The notes under the pieces are model-generated. The model was not told the origin of the DNA and searched no databases. It saw nothing but the letters and a program-made list of their open reading frames with translations. From positions 434,001 to 498,000 of the forward strand of contig MU278352.1 in assembly GCA_022385755.1 (NCBI GenBank): a stretch of DNA of 64,000 nt, written 5' to 3'. Source of the stretch: Trametopsis cervina. Taxonomy: Eukaryota > Basidiomycota > Agaricomycetes > Polyporales > Irpicaceae. A program made the position numbers and the translations under genes. This document shows positions 46,352 to 59,600 of the stretch, piece after piece; within the stretch, counting starts at the first letter, position 1, and each line of letters starts with the position of its first letter.

Positions 46352-48416
46352 ATGCCGGTCTCAGCTCGCAAGAGTAGCGTCGGGGCGGCGAGACGGGGCC
46401 CTCAGAAATACATTCGTTATCGTGCCGACGACTTGCAGCTTGGGAAACGAACAGGCATTGCGGTTGGCTATGTCGACCGCGACTCGGACGAATTCGAACC
46501 TTTCGAGAAAGTTATTGGACAAGCAGATTTGCGGACGCCACCCAAACCGCACATGCCTTCGAGGAAGAAGAAAGGTCCCAAGACGCCCCTGATAGACTTT
46601 GACGATGAGGATGGTGAAATGTCTATGGAGCTGGACGAAAGTGAGTAAAGCAGCGCATATAGGTGTATCTATAAGTGATTAACACTTATACTCGCAAGGT
46701 AACCCCAACAGTCCTGCCGCATATCTTACATCTGGTATGCACAGGATCACGTCGAGCGTACAGCGCACGGGCTCTTCATCCCGGCCTGTGCAACGTCGTA
46801 CGGACATAGACTTTGACCGTGTCCCCTCGCCTCGCAGAGATTCCTTTGCACCGGCGCTCTCAAGTCGACGATCTTATGCACGTTCTCCTGGGCCTTCACA
46901 TCTCTCGCGGCTCTCTGTTCAGCAACGCGGCGATGAATCTGAGCCGGAGCCTATGAACTATTCTCCCCCTCCTGAAGATTACGATGACCAACCCCCCGCA
47001 TCCCCCGAGGGTGATTTTGATGAGGAGCGCACACCACAACAGAGCCACCGACAGTCATTAAGCAGATCAACGTTTCTCCAGTTAAGCCGTCAGCAGGATC
47101 AAGAGGACGAAGAGATGCAGGAGGATGACGATGAAGTAGAAAGGTATATGTCAGCGAAAAGTCAGGCGAAAGGGAAAGGCAGACAGGCTGTGGATGAGCA
47201 GGACGAGGATATGGAGCCAGAGATTGCCCAAGGGATGGAGGAAGTGGAGAACATGGCCGATGAACAACTTGACGATCAAGAGGGTGAATCTGAGCAACGT
47301 GATGCAAATGAAGCGATAGATAAGATGCCTAGCAAGAAACCCCGCAAAGCAACCAACGACGAGAACGCCGCGTCCAAAAGACCTCGAGGTCGTCCGCGCA
47401 AACAAGACGGTGTTTTGCGAGAAGGTATACAATTATTTATAATGCAAAATCCGCGACCTCATTTTTCTCCCAGTTATTCATGATCAGAACATTGATGACG
47501 ATGGTCTTCGTCGAGGCAAGCGTATGCGGTACAAGCCCCTTGAATGGTGGCGCTGCGAGAAGGTTGTATACGGTCGTCGAGAATCTGGCGTATCACTCGT
47601 TCCAACTATCAAGGAGATCCGTCGTGTACCCAAGGAAGAGATACAGCCACTAGGGGCAAAACATAAACGGAAACGGCCGCCGCGTAGCAAGAGCCAGAGT
47701 ACAACTCTGGGTCCTGATATGGGTGATGCCTTCAACCCTGAGGAGGGCTGGGATGATGAGACAAATCCAATGGGAATTGTCTTGGAGTATCCGACTAACG
47801 AAGAAGTCACCAAGCGTGAGTCCCACTTTCTGTAAGGTTGATTTTCCGCCTCATACCCTCATACAGGTGTCGCATTTACTGCCAAGATGGTGAACCCTAA
47901 ATTGGCTGCCAATGCACAATTCTCGTTCCAGAAGATCTTTGGAGACGGCAACTTCATGGCCGCGGGGCAGCTCATCATCCCTCCCGGCGGAACGAAGCCT
48001 ACTAAAGGCACAAAGGATAACACATTCGTACGTCAGTTATTTAGCATAGGGCGATTAAAAAATCAGCGTTCCCCATTTGATAGATATTCTACGTCATCGA
48101 GGGTGCGGTGACATTCAAGGTGCATCGCACGAGTTTCGTTCTGGCCACAGGCGGCATGTTCCTTGTTCCAAGAGGTGTGTACGATGACTAATCCCTAATA
48201 TACATGCTCAGCGTCCTGTCAACAGGGAATATGTACTATATCCAGAATATATCCGACCGGGATGCGAAGCTTTTCTTCGCCCAGGCTCGCGAGTCGGAAG
48301 CTGATAGGGGGCGTTCATTATCCGAATCACGTACCCCTGTACCACGGGAGGCGGCGAAAGACGGCGACTTGGAAGATTTGAAGCTCCCAATGAAGAGCAC
48401 CAAGAAGCGTGCTTGA
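46352..48416 (+). CDS. MIF2: centromere protein C homologue (Mif2)
   Basis: Six exons: 46352..46640, 46699..47424, 47474..47815, 47867..48027, 48084..48174, 48226..48416; 599 aa in phase. The N-terminus has the Mif2 block DDLQLGKRTGIAVGYVDRDS. The middle is disordered and acidic, with an AT-hook-like KRPRGRPRK. The CENP-C motif is RRGKRMRYKPLEWWRCEKVV, which binds the CENP-A nucleosome. The C-terminal cupin dimerisation domain contains FNPEEGWDDETNPMG, FGDGNFMAAGQLIIPPGG, FYVIEGAVTFKVHR and YYIQNISDRDAKLFFAQAR. CENP-C builds the inner kinetochore on centromeric chromatin. It is full-length with all landmark motifs. Its last four exons have a rearranged copy on the other strand at 42851-43500. 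Confidence 0.96.
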
Positions 48417-49419
48417 TCGTCTCTCTTATTTTGATATTTATACTCGCAACGCGTTGTGGGTCACGGTATCGCACGCAATTGTATTCTACGTAACACATAA
48501 GGAGGAGCTCACATTTATCATCGCTACTGATGTGCTAGTAATGTCTTCCATCAGTCGCTCAATTCAAGTCTAAGCCTATAAACCCAACAGTACACAACAT
48601 TGTTCGAGAACCGAGCTCTGTACTCCCACATGTCCGGTACGTTCACCCTGACCGTCCCATTGTTCACATAGACCATGCTGGCACAGCCAGTTCTTGACGT
48701 TCTCGGAAATTAAATGGAGTCAATAAACGGTGCATATGACATGGTACCAGCTTTCAGTCCATCACACAACAGGCATGCATTCACCGAATTCACAGCTGCG
48801 TTGCACACGGATGGCGCCACTAGTACGTGTTCTCCTGCTCATTTCCGACAGTCACTGATAGTAGCATTTTTCCGGGGCAGAAGCTTCCTTCGCGCTCAAT
48901 TGACATCCCTGCGGACAGACGGGTCGAACGCGCGAACACTTCGTTGACCTTCCGTCGCGCTCGAGGTGCGTTCAGGCTTCCTATGCACTACCGCATGCCC
49001 CTTTTGGCGTACGTACGCTTCATAAATAAATATCTGTCCGCTGCTCAACTCAACGCAACTTCTCAGCCACCTGCCATCCAGTCGCTTGGACGACCTGTGT
49101 TCCTATGCTATTAAACGTAGACCCTGTGGCTGTGGGAATGCGAAGCCCCGTAGCTTCACTGACTTTGTCATGAGGGAGACATGCAGCCTACTCAAGGCAA
49201 GAACGCGTTTCCCGCCATGCATTAACCAAGCTCAAGCATGGCTTATACTCGTATATACTTGCCGTGTGGGTGGACCAAGCTCTGCATCTCACTGTTGTGA
49301 ACACCCACATTGAACCCATCACGCAGCTTTCGTTTCGCTCCATTTCTCTTGCACACGAATCGTGAGACCATAGGAAAGTCCACCCAGCACATTATACTCC
49401 CATCGTGTACTGACCGGTC
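48417..49419. other. intergenic; possible relic exon
   Basis: Apart from the orphan minus-strand segment at 48551-48676 no coding signal is convincing. The frame at 48827-49114 has no motif. Confidence 0.4.
48551..48676 (-). CDS. possible terminal exon of an unrecognised gene
   Basis: A 41-residue minus-strand segment reads MVYVNNGTVRVNVPDMWEYR and goes on ARFSNNVVYCWVYRLRLE before a stop. The alternating hydrophobic, aromatic-rich pattern looks like a real beta-rich C-terminus. I found no matching upstream exon with certainty, and the family is unknown. It may be a gene fragment. Confidence 0.25.
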   Translation of the reverse strand: MVYVNNGTVRVNVPDMWEYRARFSNNVVYCWVYRLRLELSD

Positions 49420-50440
49420 TTCAGACGCTATCTATGTCGGACGAGCTGGAAGAGACGGTGATGAGCAATACAGCGCCGGTGCAAGAATGACGCGCAAGCA
49501 TCTTTAACCATCGATGTCAGCCTTTCCGAGCGGATGACCAGAAACTGATCAGGCCAGCGAATGCGGACCTGCGGTCATTGAGTAACTGTGGCAAGCAGGC
49601 CATACAGCATATCATAGTCCGGCACGCAAGGGACACATGGATGATGCTCTGGACACCCTCGAATACCTCTGCGGACTAGATGGGTTGGATCTGAGCCTCC
49701 GGTCACAGTACCAATTGTGCCTTCCGGTTGTGCAGGAGGTCCAACGCGCGTCTGACTCGAGATATTCTGCTTCCATGTATCTAAGTCTCGCGCAGATTCT
49801 CGTCATGTGGTTCCTCCCTGACTCCCGTCTCCGAGCTGTGTTGCTTTCTTCGCTCACAGAGGGGGTGAAACACTGGAGCACAGACTATTCAAAAGAAGAC
49901 AGCGATCTTATGCACGGAGCAAACTGACATGTTTCATTATTCCTCTGAATCTGAACGCAAGAACTTATAGCCTCGTAGGGTTCAAAACATCTATATCCAA
50001 CTACCATCATCTCCTCAATACATTGTCGGACCCTCAGTCCCGCCTGGAGAAATGCCTCAAACTCTGCTTCCTCGCCGCTTGCTTGGCCACCGCGGGTCAC
50101 GATACGCTCGGACCACTCAGTGATGAGTGGCGAAATCTCCGCGAATCCATCAAGACGGTCTTGAGCGTATGTCAAAACGATACGCACTCGGCACGGCAGG
50201 CCTGCGAGCTTGCGAAGCAGTTCAAGCTGTGTCTCTCCACACTCAAGTCTACGCCGCTGGACGAAACTGAACTTTGCCGCATGTCAGAGCAGCTGCCCTT
50301 GGCCATGGGCCAGCCACCGCCGCCCTGTTACAGGCCCGAACGCCAGCTTACGTGGGACCCATTGCGGTTCACAAGGGAGAGGTCAGACTCCTACCCAATC
50401 ATCGCGGGCGGGAGAGCAGACGATATGATATGCTAGGTAT
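49420..50440 (+). pseudogene. decayed DUF6535 gene copy (C-terminal half)
   Basis: Pieces in different plus-strand frames match the DUF6535 protein at 38.9-41.8 kb in order. CQPFRADDQKLIRPANADLR parallels CQIFRADNSPVFWPVNADLL. DTLEYLCGLDGLDLSL parallels TVEYLSGQDCLALSF. KCLKLCFLAACLATAG parallels YLKLCFFGICLAGVES, followed by ELAKQFKLCLSTLKSTPLDE. A stop and frame shift lie just before the first block, a segment of about 70 residues is missing, and the membrane-domain half is absent. The tail from 50023 stays open for 137 codons. It lies downstream of CENP-C, on the opposite strand to the intact gene. Confidence 0.75.
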
Positions 50441-52679
50441 CGAGGCAGGAGTCTGGGGTGAGTAGAATCGAATGTGCCGCCTGTTGTTGCGGGGGCTCTA
50501 TCAGTCCGTCAGACATGACATGGCTGTAGGCTTGAGCTTCACCCGTACAATTTCTATGCTGTATCCCGACACCCAACATAGATGTTTGCAGTTTGTCAAA
50601 CAGCTACCATCTTCGACATCGATGCTATGATAGTACGGCTATGTCGAACGCGCTGTGGTGATGCAAATCTACATGCGCGAAACAATCAACTAGTCGATTG
50701 GGCATAGGGAATGGACCTGATAGCTGCATAATGACCCCATGACTGCTGCGTTCCCGGGGGTAACGCTCCCAACTATTTGCAAGGTAGATAACGTGCAGCC
50801 TCATGTGCCCTACTCAAGGGAGCCCACCGGTCTCCAAATCGCAGCCGTGGAACAACGATGAGATTGTCCTCAGGATCCAGACTCGCTCGAAGTCCGCGAG
50901 GATGATGCCCGTGCACCCGACTTTATTTCGAGAGCCTCCAATTGGCCTAACGTACGGTGCGTGCCCACCACGAGGCGATGATGCCCTTACGATAATCCTT
51001 TTTAGCTCCATTCAAAGCTGATCTTTTGGTCTGTGAATGTCGTCAGATCGTGTATGTGGAAGTTCTAGACGTATTCCACGCATCCGATCTGTGCGGGTGG
51101 CTGTGGACGTGTGTTGTACATGTGTGCATGTTCTTGCGGGCGAGATAAAAGAATGGGGAGCGTGTTCTGGCGCCGCTGATCAAAAAAGTAAGCGAGCTCA
51201 CTCCGATTTTGGTGAGTGAAGCCTTGGTTCAAATTCAAAGGTATCCTCGAGGTTACTTGCGAGCTGTGCACACCATGCATTAGCGTTAGCAATAGCATAC
51301 CACATGTACACCACTTCGAACTAAAATACGGCCCCCGTCCGCTTGGCATCGCGCCGGCACCGCCATCTCACAAATACACCGGACGACGAGTGCCGAAGGC
51401 AGGTCGGGATGCGTCGTGGTGATCACACCCCGCACGTACGTACGTTCATCAACCGCCAGAGACCGCACGCGAGCGATGTCTGTACACGCGGCTTGCGAGT
51501 CTCCTCGACACCGGGTGGGCGGGGATATACACGGGTCATAGGGCCCAGCTAGAGGGGTAGATTCCGTATTGTATTCGCAGCATGCTCTTGTGTCCGTCGC
51601 TGCGCGGGGATAGCCTCGGAACGTGTTGAGCGGGTTTATGAGAGTGAACTTGATGTACGGCTGCCACAGCTGCCTCGAGCGTAAGCCATGCCGTCAACCG
51701 GGCTTCAAATAAACATTGAATATATTGAGGGAAGTACGCATCGTGGAATGTGGCAATCACTGTGAATACAAGGGCTCGTTGACTTGTAGCGCATGTTCCG
51801 AGTTCCTAGGAATAGACCAGCAATTGACCAAGCAATGAGTGCGATATTACCGGACAGAAGACGTCCGCCATCTCTCTAGGGGCAGGAGAAGCCTCACGAT
51901 ACTGGCATGGCAGGTGTGGTGGCACGCAATGCCGACCTTCCTGCTCGACATTCCCCTGTGCACCTCCTCTCCGGTAACTCAAAAAATCAGGAGCGAAGTC
52001 CGAAGAAGCAGAGGACGCACAACACCTTTCCTTCGTGCCCGCACACGCTGAGTCCGCGTCGCGCGATAGGAGAGCAGGCTAGAGCATCATAGGACCCAAC
52101 GCGGCGTGCGTGAGGCGACGCAATGCGGGGTTGTGGAGCCCCGCAATATTTCGGAGGTAGATGTAGATGGACGTGGTTATCGACGCTTCTGCGAAGGCAG
52201 GTTATGTGGGTTATCCCTGCGCGGAGTGCGAACGTAAGGGATGTTATCAAGAAGGCTTTCGTGCCGATCCCTATGGGTTGCTGTCTGTTAGAGAGGTTAC
52301 GAACGGATCTGAGCATAAACACATACCTACACAGGCGCATGGGTATGTCGACCGTGTTTGGGACAACGAGACCGGAAGACTGATCACCACAAAGGATGTT
52401 CAGTCAGACATGGCTCTCCGAGGTATCGTGCATGTTGAGTGTCGTGAACATGTGCGACCTCCAACATGCACGATATCATCGAGTGCATGTCGTCCTGTGT
52501 GGTCATCCTGGATATCGACACTCCCGGCCCTTCGCAAACGTCGTCTACATCGTCAGCCGCGGATGATCGATAAGTGCGCGACAAGCCGTTTCACCGATAA
52601 AACAGAACATCGCACCTCTGGAAGATTCCTATTGCCCGTGCTATAGCAGTAGATCCGTACGAAAGCATAGTTCGTAGTG

Positions 52680-53710
52680 TTCATCCGAGGATATCTGGAA
52701 TGATGACCGCTACAGATCGAGTGCTGGATATGTAGGCGGCGATACATGTTTGACGGATGCTCAGGTACAACCAAAGCTAGCGTTGGCTTCGTGGCAGGGG
52801 CTCACGGACCGGATATGTTGACTGCTCCGGTACGGTAGATCCACACCAGCACGATTCACGATTGAGATGCTAGATAGAAGTGTTGTGAGCCGTGTGTGTG
52901 TCCAACGTTGTACGTCGTTCGCGAGGAGTAAATGTTCCTGTGTCATGCGATAGCGGATACGTACCTGACTGTTCAGCATAAAGTTCGGCGTATCGGGAGG
53001 TCAATCGTACGCACCTGATTGACTCGTCAGAGCACAGAAAGGCACAGAAGCGAGTATATACAAAACGTACTCCGTATTGTAAAACTTGCGAACGTGTACT
53101 CGTGTACGTGTCCCTGCGTGTAAGTTCCGAATAAGTTTCTTTGGGGGAAACGTTGGGTCAGCTCCATTATTGGGACCAGATGACCCGTTCTGAGTTATTC
53201 TTCGTACCAGATGCAGCTGGGGAGCCCGACGAGAGGTTCAAGCTCGAAATTGTGTCTCGAGATGATCTGTATAGTATATTGATCTTAAGGAGCCTGAGTG
53301 GGTGTCCACTTCTGAGTGTTCAGCCGAGGATACTTCGGGTGATGACCGCCGTAGATCGAGTACCAGATAGGTATGTAGGCAGCGACGCGCATTCAATGGC
53401 CAAACCGGATCCCAAGAGTGGGCGAGAAGCCAGTAAACAGAATGAGAGCGAGTATTGGCAGGGGCAGTAGCTGGCGGGCCGGCCAATGTCCAATTGACGT
53501 CGTCGTCCTGCTTCTCGTCGGTCGTCCCGGTACGGTAGATCCACTCCAGCACGATTAAGATGCGAGATAGAACACTTCTTCACAGTGGATATACGTATTC
53601 ACCACAACACGTCCTTGCGTGACCCAGCTGGTCAGCGTAAAGCTCGGGGTATCGCGAAGTCTGTCGTACGCACCTGATTGACTCGTCCGTGTCCTGAAAG
53701 GTTCAGAAGC
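52680..53710 (+). repeat. imperfect direct duplication, two ~350-bp units
   Basis: Unit A (about 52680-53045) and unit B (about 53322-53710) share blocks in the same order: GAGGATA...GATGACCGC near the left, CGGTACGGTAGATCCAC at 52835 and 53530, and GTACGCACCTGATTGACTCG at 53008 and 53666. The offset changes from about 642 to 658 bp, so indels have accumulated. Confidence 0.8.
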
Positions 53711-55837
53711 AGGTGAGCTCGTGAATGGACGTAAGTGAGCATGCATATGATACCGAGTACACCACCTCTTCGGCGGAAGCTTGAGCTTAGGTCGCCCGTA
53801 ACGAGATCACCTGTGCACCACGGTCGGCTCTCGAGTATCCATCGCTATCCGGTACGAGAATGGTCATTTCTGGTACTTCTCCTCGCCAGCTCGTCATGGT
53901 GTTCAGAATGCCGACACGTAGCACATCGGATGATCTGAAGTGCGGGCACCCGCAGCTTGCATGAAGAGCCTCCTGAGTTATTTTCTTCTTTGCAGCCAAC
54001 CAAGCTCGCAAGGTCAGCCGGCTAAGTATGTCCTAGTATAAACTCGCCAGAGGAGTCGAATACCAGTTCGAGTCCGTAGTCGTTCCAGCGGTAGCTTGAT
54101 CCAGCCGAACCTCTCCTTTTCGTGGTTTACACGGCTCATAACACGTAAAAAGCACCCAAGAAACCAGTAAGAAAACGAACGTGCAGCCCGTCGAAGACCC
54201 AAGATGATGATAGTAGATAGTAAAGCAGCGGAGCCACAGACGACCGCGTCAAGAAACCTCGGCGGAACTCCTACCCAATCTCTTGATCGCATCATATCGA
54301 TGCTCAGATAACGAACCTCCGTGTAGCTATCTGCCTCTCCCCCATCCCATCCCTTCGTGCGAAGTCGCGTACGTGTACGTGTACGCAGCACACGTGACGA
54401 AGCCTCCTAACCGGTTCGCACCCCCTCGAAGCAGCCCGCTCTCCCCGGGTGGCAGGCACCCCAAGCTTGTGCGGATGAGAGCCGATCGGATAGTATACTG
54501 GTAGTATAGGAGGGCTTGGGAGATGGGTGTCAGGTGGGTGAGCCTCGAGGGGTACCGGGGGTGAGAAGCATGCCACGTTGAAGGACACGGGAGCACGGGA
54601 GGTTGCGAGGATGGACAAGGGAGGTTGCTATGATATGCCCGGGAATCGATCTCTCTCCGGGAGGGAGGGTTTGGTTGGGCGTGCGAGCGGGAGTTCAAGT
54701 AAGCTTTCCGATCGAGTCTTTCGCGGCTTGGATGTCGATGTCGATGTCATATAGCCTCTTCATATAATATACGGGGAGCGGAGGGCAACGAGGGTCTGAT
54801 AACCACAAAGCAACCACAGGTCTCCTAGATCTAGTCGTACAAAGCAAACTGGACAGCACCTCCTATACCTACTCGCGCTGCCTTGGGAGCAGAGGAGCAC
54901 AGAAACAAAAGCAGTTCACACAAGCGTGGTCGGCACCACTCGCGTTCAGGTTATGCGAACACACCGGCTTGAGCGCGCAGCACGCACTCATTAGGCGTAT
55001 TCATTTCCGGTTTGCGAAACCCCTTGGATGTGTTCGCACTGACGGGACGGGTGGCACAACTTGAAGCCTGGGGAGGTGAGCTGCACTGTAAAGGCGTGGG
55101 TAGAAGATGTGGGGTCATGTGACCGTGCCACCCCCAGCATATCGCAGGTTGAATCTTCTCGTTTTCGTGGGCAGTCTGCGGTGCATATTTAAAATACTAA
55201 AAAGGTAAGATATCTGGATACCTGCTGTGCCGATCGCGAAATGGAACTCCGGGCGATGAGATGGCTGTACGAACCTGGATGGTCACCAGACACGTCTGCG
55301 AGCATGCTGCGCACTGCCCGGATGGTCCTCGACGCGTGTATGTACAGGGTGTACAGCTACAGCACGCGCAGTGCGCAGCAGAACGGTCGCACTTCACCTT
55401 CACCTCGAAGCGCAGTACAGTCCAGCAGGACGAACCTCGGAGCGCGGCCTCGAGGTGTGCGCGAGTGACTTTATCAGATAACACCCGCGAAAGAGAACTT
55501 TTCACCGTCTGGTCCCGTCTCTGCCTCCGTTCGACAGAGTCGTGCAGCGTATGCTATAAAGAAAAGGATGAGTAAGGTTTTCTAGCTTACTACTGAATAC
55601 GTAGTGAAGTACCAAGCACGTCCGCATATACGAACGATAATAATAGTGCGACGAATCCGAAACGCCGACCCGACGCGGTCTCATACGGCGTACGTGCGCG
55701 TGCCCACGACGCGTCCTTCGTTCGTCGCGTTGTAGGCTTCGCGTCCCCTTCCTGCGCGCCTCGATTCCTTCGTCTTCTCCCTCGAGTGCACGACGGGTTC
55801 AAACCCGATTGTAAGCCGACGTGGGGTTGTGCGCGGG

Positions 55838-55971
55838 GCGGGGCGTCCGATCGCACGACAACTCTAAAAACAAATCAGTAGCAAACGTATAGGTGTCCGT
55901 GTAGTGCACACAACACCTCATAGCACGTCTATTCGAGGTGACAGTCGGCTTTCGGAGATCGGACGCCCCGC
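55838..55971. repeat. 15-bp perfect inverted repeat with 104-bp spacer
   Basis: GCGGGGCGTCCGATC at 55838-55852 is the reverse complement of the sequence at 55957-55971. Confidence 0.85.
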
Positions 55972-56011
55972 GCTGCTATTGCTGGACATCCCCATCCCCT
56001 CCTCATTGCGG

Positions 56012-56140
56012 CCTCCGATCGCACATCAAGGCGAACGCGAAAAGAAAAGGTTGACGGGTCAACGCAACGCATGCACGTCTCCGATCGCAACACCAATTGA
56101 ACGCGAAAAGGTTGACGGGTCAAGTCAACGCATGTGCACA
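56012..56140 (+). repeat. tandem ~63-bp degenerate direct repeat with palindrome
   Basis: Both units run CCGATCGCA, a short spacer, GAACGCGAAAAG, GGTTGACGGGTCAA and CAACGCATG. GTTGAC-GG-GTCAAC forms a perfect short palindrome in the first unit. Confidence 0.75.
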
Positions 56141-56564
56141 ACACACCAGAAAGCGCCGCCGCAGACGCGCCTCCGAGCCATCCCGGACGGAAGCGCAGCC
56201 CATCCACGCCCGTTTCCAAGATGGGCGGTAGAAGCTCACGGGAAGAAGGCGATTGGGAAATGGGGAGGATGGGGTTATCGATGCGGCGAGCGCGGATACG
56301 GATGCTGGGAACATAGATCGCGGGATACGTGGATAGAGGGACAGAGCTATAGATGCAGAAGGGATTAGATGCAGGATGGGATAGATGAGGAAGGGAGGTG
56401 GGCGGTTAGTATAAGATGCGATAAGGATGGGGAGAGCGATGATCAGTGCCGCGATTGCATGATCAGTCGTCGTGGGCGGCTCGACGCCAGAACGCGACGC
56501 CAGAAGCCGAAGATGTATGAAGTGACTTGTCGTTGCCCAGACGAGACTTATCCAGACGCACATA

Positions 56565-56600
56565 CGTGCGTGCGTGCGTGCGTGCGTCGTGCGTGCCAAT
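56565..56600 (+). repeat. (GTGC)n microsatellite
   Basis: About eight GTGC/TGCG units with one interruption. They create the spurious Arg-Thr-His-Ala repeats in minus-strand frames. Confidence 0.9.
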
Positions 56601-59600
56601 ATACTGTAACCGTTCGCATACGTCGTCGTCCGCTGCCTGCCTGCAGGCTTTCATGGTGTCGTCACCGCCTCGCCTTACCTCGCTGCAGATAACGGCATAG
56701 CACAATGGCACGAGAAAGTCAAAGAGGCAAAGTGGAAGTGAAAGTGGGGCATACTGTACGTCGACTACGTAGACACGCACCACTCGCGGGCCCTGTGCCC
56801 AATGCACCAGCGGGAGGATGGATTCTGTAACTGTAGGATCCAATACCGAGCGTGTCGTATAGTAGCACCAATTTGACGGGCCGCGAGGTGGGTGTATGCG
56901 GGTGGGTGACGCAGTTCGGCGAGCCGTCGAGCTCATATGAGTGTAAGGTCCGACCGTACACTCTCCTGATCTCGCAGCACTCCACAGTAGATAAGATGGT
57001 ACGAGTTGTCGTACCTGATCAGTCGTGTCCTCGTTCCGTGCGATGACGCATACACCCCCTCGCCCCGCGTCCGTCGATGCGATGGGATCAGGTGGTACAT
57101 ACGCGTCCACACGTCCGAGTCATCGTTTATTCGAGTCATCCTGCCTGCATGTACATAACTTAAGTGATTGTAAATGTTAGACAAAGTTAAGCACGAGCAC
57201 GGCACGATTGCGACGCGAATGCGTAGACGGGATGCTCAGTCAGCACGCTGACTACTCCCCGCTCCCCACACAGCACAGCACTCAGTCGCAACCGCAGCTT
57301 GCTGATCCGCGTCCCGTCCCCCTCGTTGTGATCACTCCCCGCAATCTCATCCCGGTCAGCGGCCCGGGACAGCCTCCCTGTCCTGTTCATGCCCGCCAAG
57401 AGACCGTCTGTCGTGACATTGCTCGCAGCGCGCACGTCTGTCTGACTGGCCAACGCATCGCGCAAACCTAACGAACCCCTCCTTACCAAGCACCCACCAA
57501 GCCGTTCAACACTTCCATCCACGCTTACAAACCATCCAAACCCATTCCAAACTCTACACCACGCACCCACCCGTCTTCATACATCTCCCAACCCTCAACT
57601 AACATCTTCCGTCTTCACCTTCTTCATACATCCACCCAACACACACGCTCGTAAGCCGCTCCGTCATCCCCTCCCCCAGCGCCCTTCTCCACTACACACA
57701 CCCCAGCAGGAGAAACCGGCCGATGCGCGCCTCCGCGCGCTCTCGCCGGATTCGCGGGCGGTTAGTGTGTAAGGCGTGAATGGGTGCTGAGTCCGATGGA
57801 TCCATATGGTGATTCTATGTGGGAGTTCCGAGGACGACGGGTCGGTTCGGCGGTAGGGGTCATGTAGATTCGGCGGTAGGAGTTGGTGTGTCCCTCGGAG
57901 TGGGGATGCGAATTTGAATGAATTTGAAGGGATTTGAAGGGATAACCTTCGTGTGTTGATAACATACTGGACTTGTGCGCTGTGGGAATGATAACCGGTT
58001 ACCCTCTTCGTTGGTGTGTGCGCCGATTCGCCGGCGTATGTGCGAGTGGCCCAAAGCTTCAAAGACACGTCGTCCGGTAGCAACCCGCACGTTGATATGA
58101 GCTTGCTCGGGCCAGATTATGCTAGTACAAGTGGACGTACAGCGCGTTGAGTGTTGATAGAGGAATGTCTAGCCGCGGCCAGACGAGGGTGATTAGGGTG
58201 GTGATGGTGGCCACAGCAATACTATACTGCGATGTGAGTAAATTAGTGCTCCCCGCTGTTGGCCGCGTGGAACGGCGTACAGTACATCAATGCTCTGTGT
58301 CAAAGCAGTGGCGAAGACGGCCCCCATCTCATCTTATCTTATCGGCGCGCGCGCTTAGATCTCCTCTCCAAGTCCGTTATCAGTCAACACGAGATGGAGA
58401 TGGAAAACATACGATGGGGCCTGGATCCCACACGCACATATGTTGCGTCAGTGGCAATGGAGCCGTGGATATGTTTGTCTGAAAACGAGACGAAAATAGG
58501 TTTTCGTGTTCGGGAATGAACGCACAGTGGCACATTCCCGCGTTCGAGGACACCCGTCGGTGTTATCGACGCCGGGTATGGGAAGGAGCTCGAGCTTATT
58601 TTCTGTTTTGCAGTTGGGAAAATAAACGGGGAGAGGGGAAGGCTATATGTGTGTGGATGTGGACACCGGCGCGTGGGGCGCCGATGCGGCTGGGAGAGTG
58701 AGGAGAGGCGGAAGCAAGTGATACAATTTTCGAGTCGATGCACGGAAAATGGATTAACTCACATACTGTAATTTTAAGTTATGGGTATGTTTGTTCGGAC
58801 GGGCACGGGCACGGAGACGGGAACGGGAATGGGAGGGTGTATTTGTTCAGTTTGGTTATATGGTATGTTATGGTTATGTGAAGCCGTGGGTGCGTATGAT
58901 ATACCCATATCCCAATCTCATATCCCGGTGGTGGTGCCACAGCGGAGATGAAGGCCACACACCCACACGAATACGAAAGACGAACGAGCTGGAAAGACCG
59001 AGCGAATGCCCACCCACAACCATGTCGCACCAGAGTGCATCACCGCTGAGCGAGGAGGTGACGTAGGCGTGCTGACGCCACGCTGGGAGGCGTATGTACA
59101 CTTCCCGGCACACATACACACGCACGCACGTACTTTATGAGATAAGGTTGGAGTGCGTGTGTGGCCGGGCTGTCCGGCGAGAGAGTCATCGCATTCTGGG
59201 CGGTTCGAGGGGCACGGAGGGACTAGCTAGCGTTCTCATTAATCTGTGCTGTATGTGTGCAGTGTTAATAGGGTCTTAGCGTAGCTGGGAGTGGCGGTTG
59301 TGAGTTGCCTTGTTTGCTGCTGCGATCCATGGCCCGAGGAAGTTCGAATGAGATGAAGAAGAAGAACGAGATGAACGCTGTGCTGGGTGTGGCCGCACGG
59401 AGGGGAGAGGCGGCCGAGTGGGAGTGGGACATCGATAATAATATTGGGTACAATAATATCGCGCGCAAAAATAACCCGCAGAAAAAACTATTTACGGCGG
59501 ATTATGTAAGGTCGGACGGGAGGAGAGTGCGAGTCGTATCTGGGAAGATGGGGGGCGATTATGGGTTCCGCTTCAGATCTCAGAGGGGGCAGGGCGTCAG

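Noticed and set aside
38917..50440. Transposon as the cause of the DUF6535/CENP-C rearrangement
   Set aside because: I looked for terminal repeats, target-site duplications and transposase or reverse-transcriptase motifs around the copies and saw none. Introns are kept in the copy, which also argues against retrotransposition.
56120..57110. Long minus-strand frames of 159 and 215 codons
   Set aside because: Part of their length comes from the GTGC microsatellite (Thr-His-Ala-Arg repeats). No domain, no splice structure and low-complexity composition.
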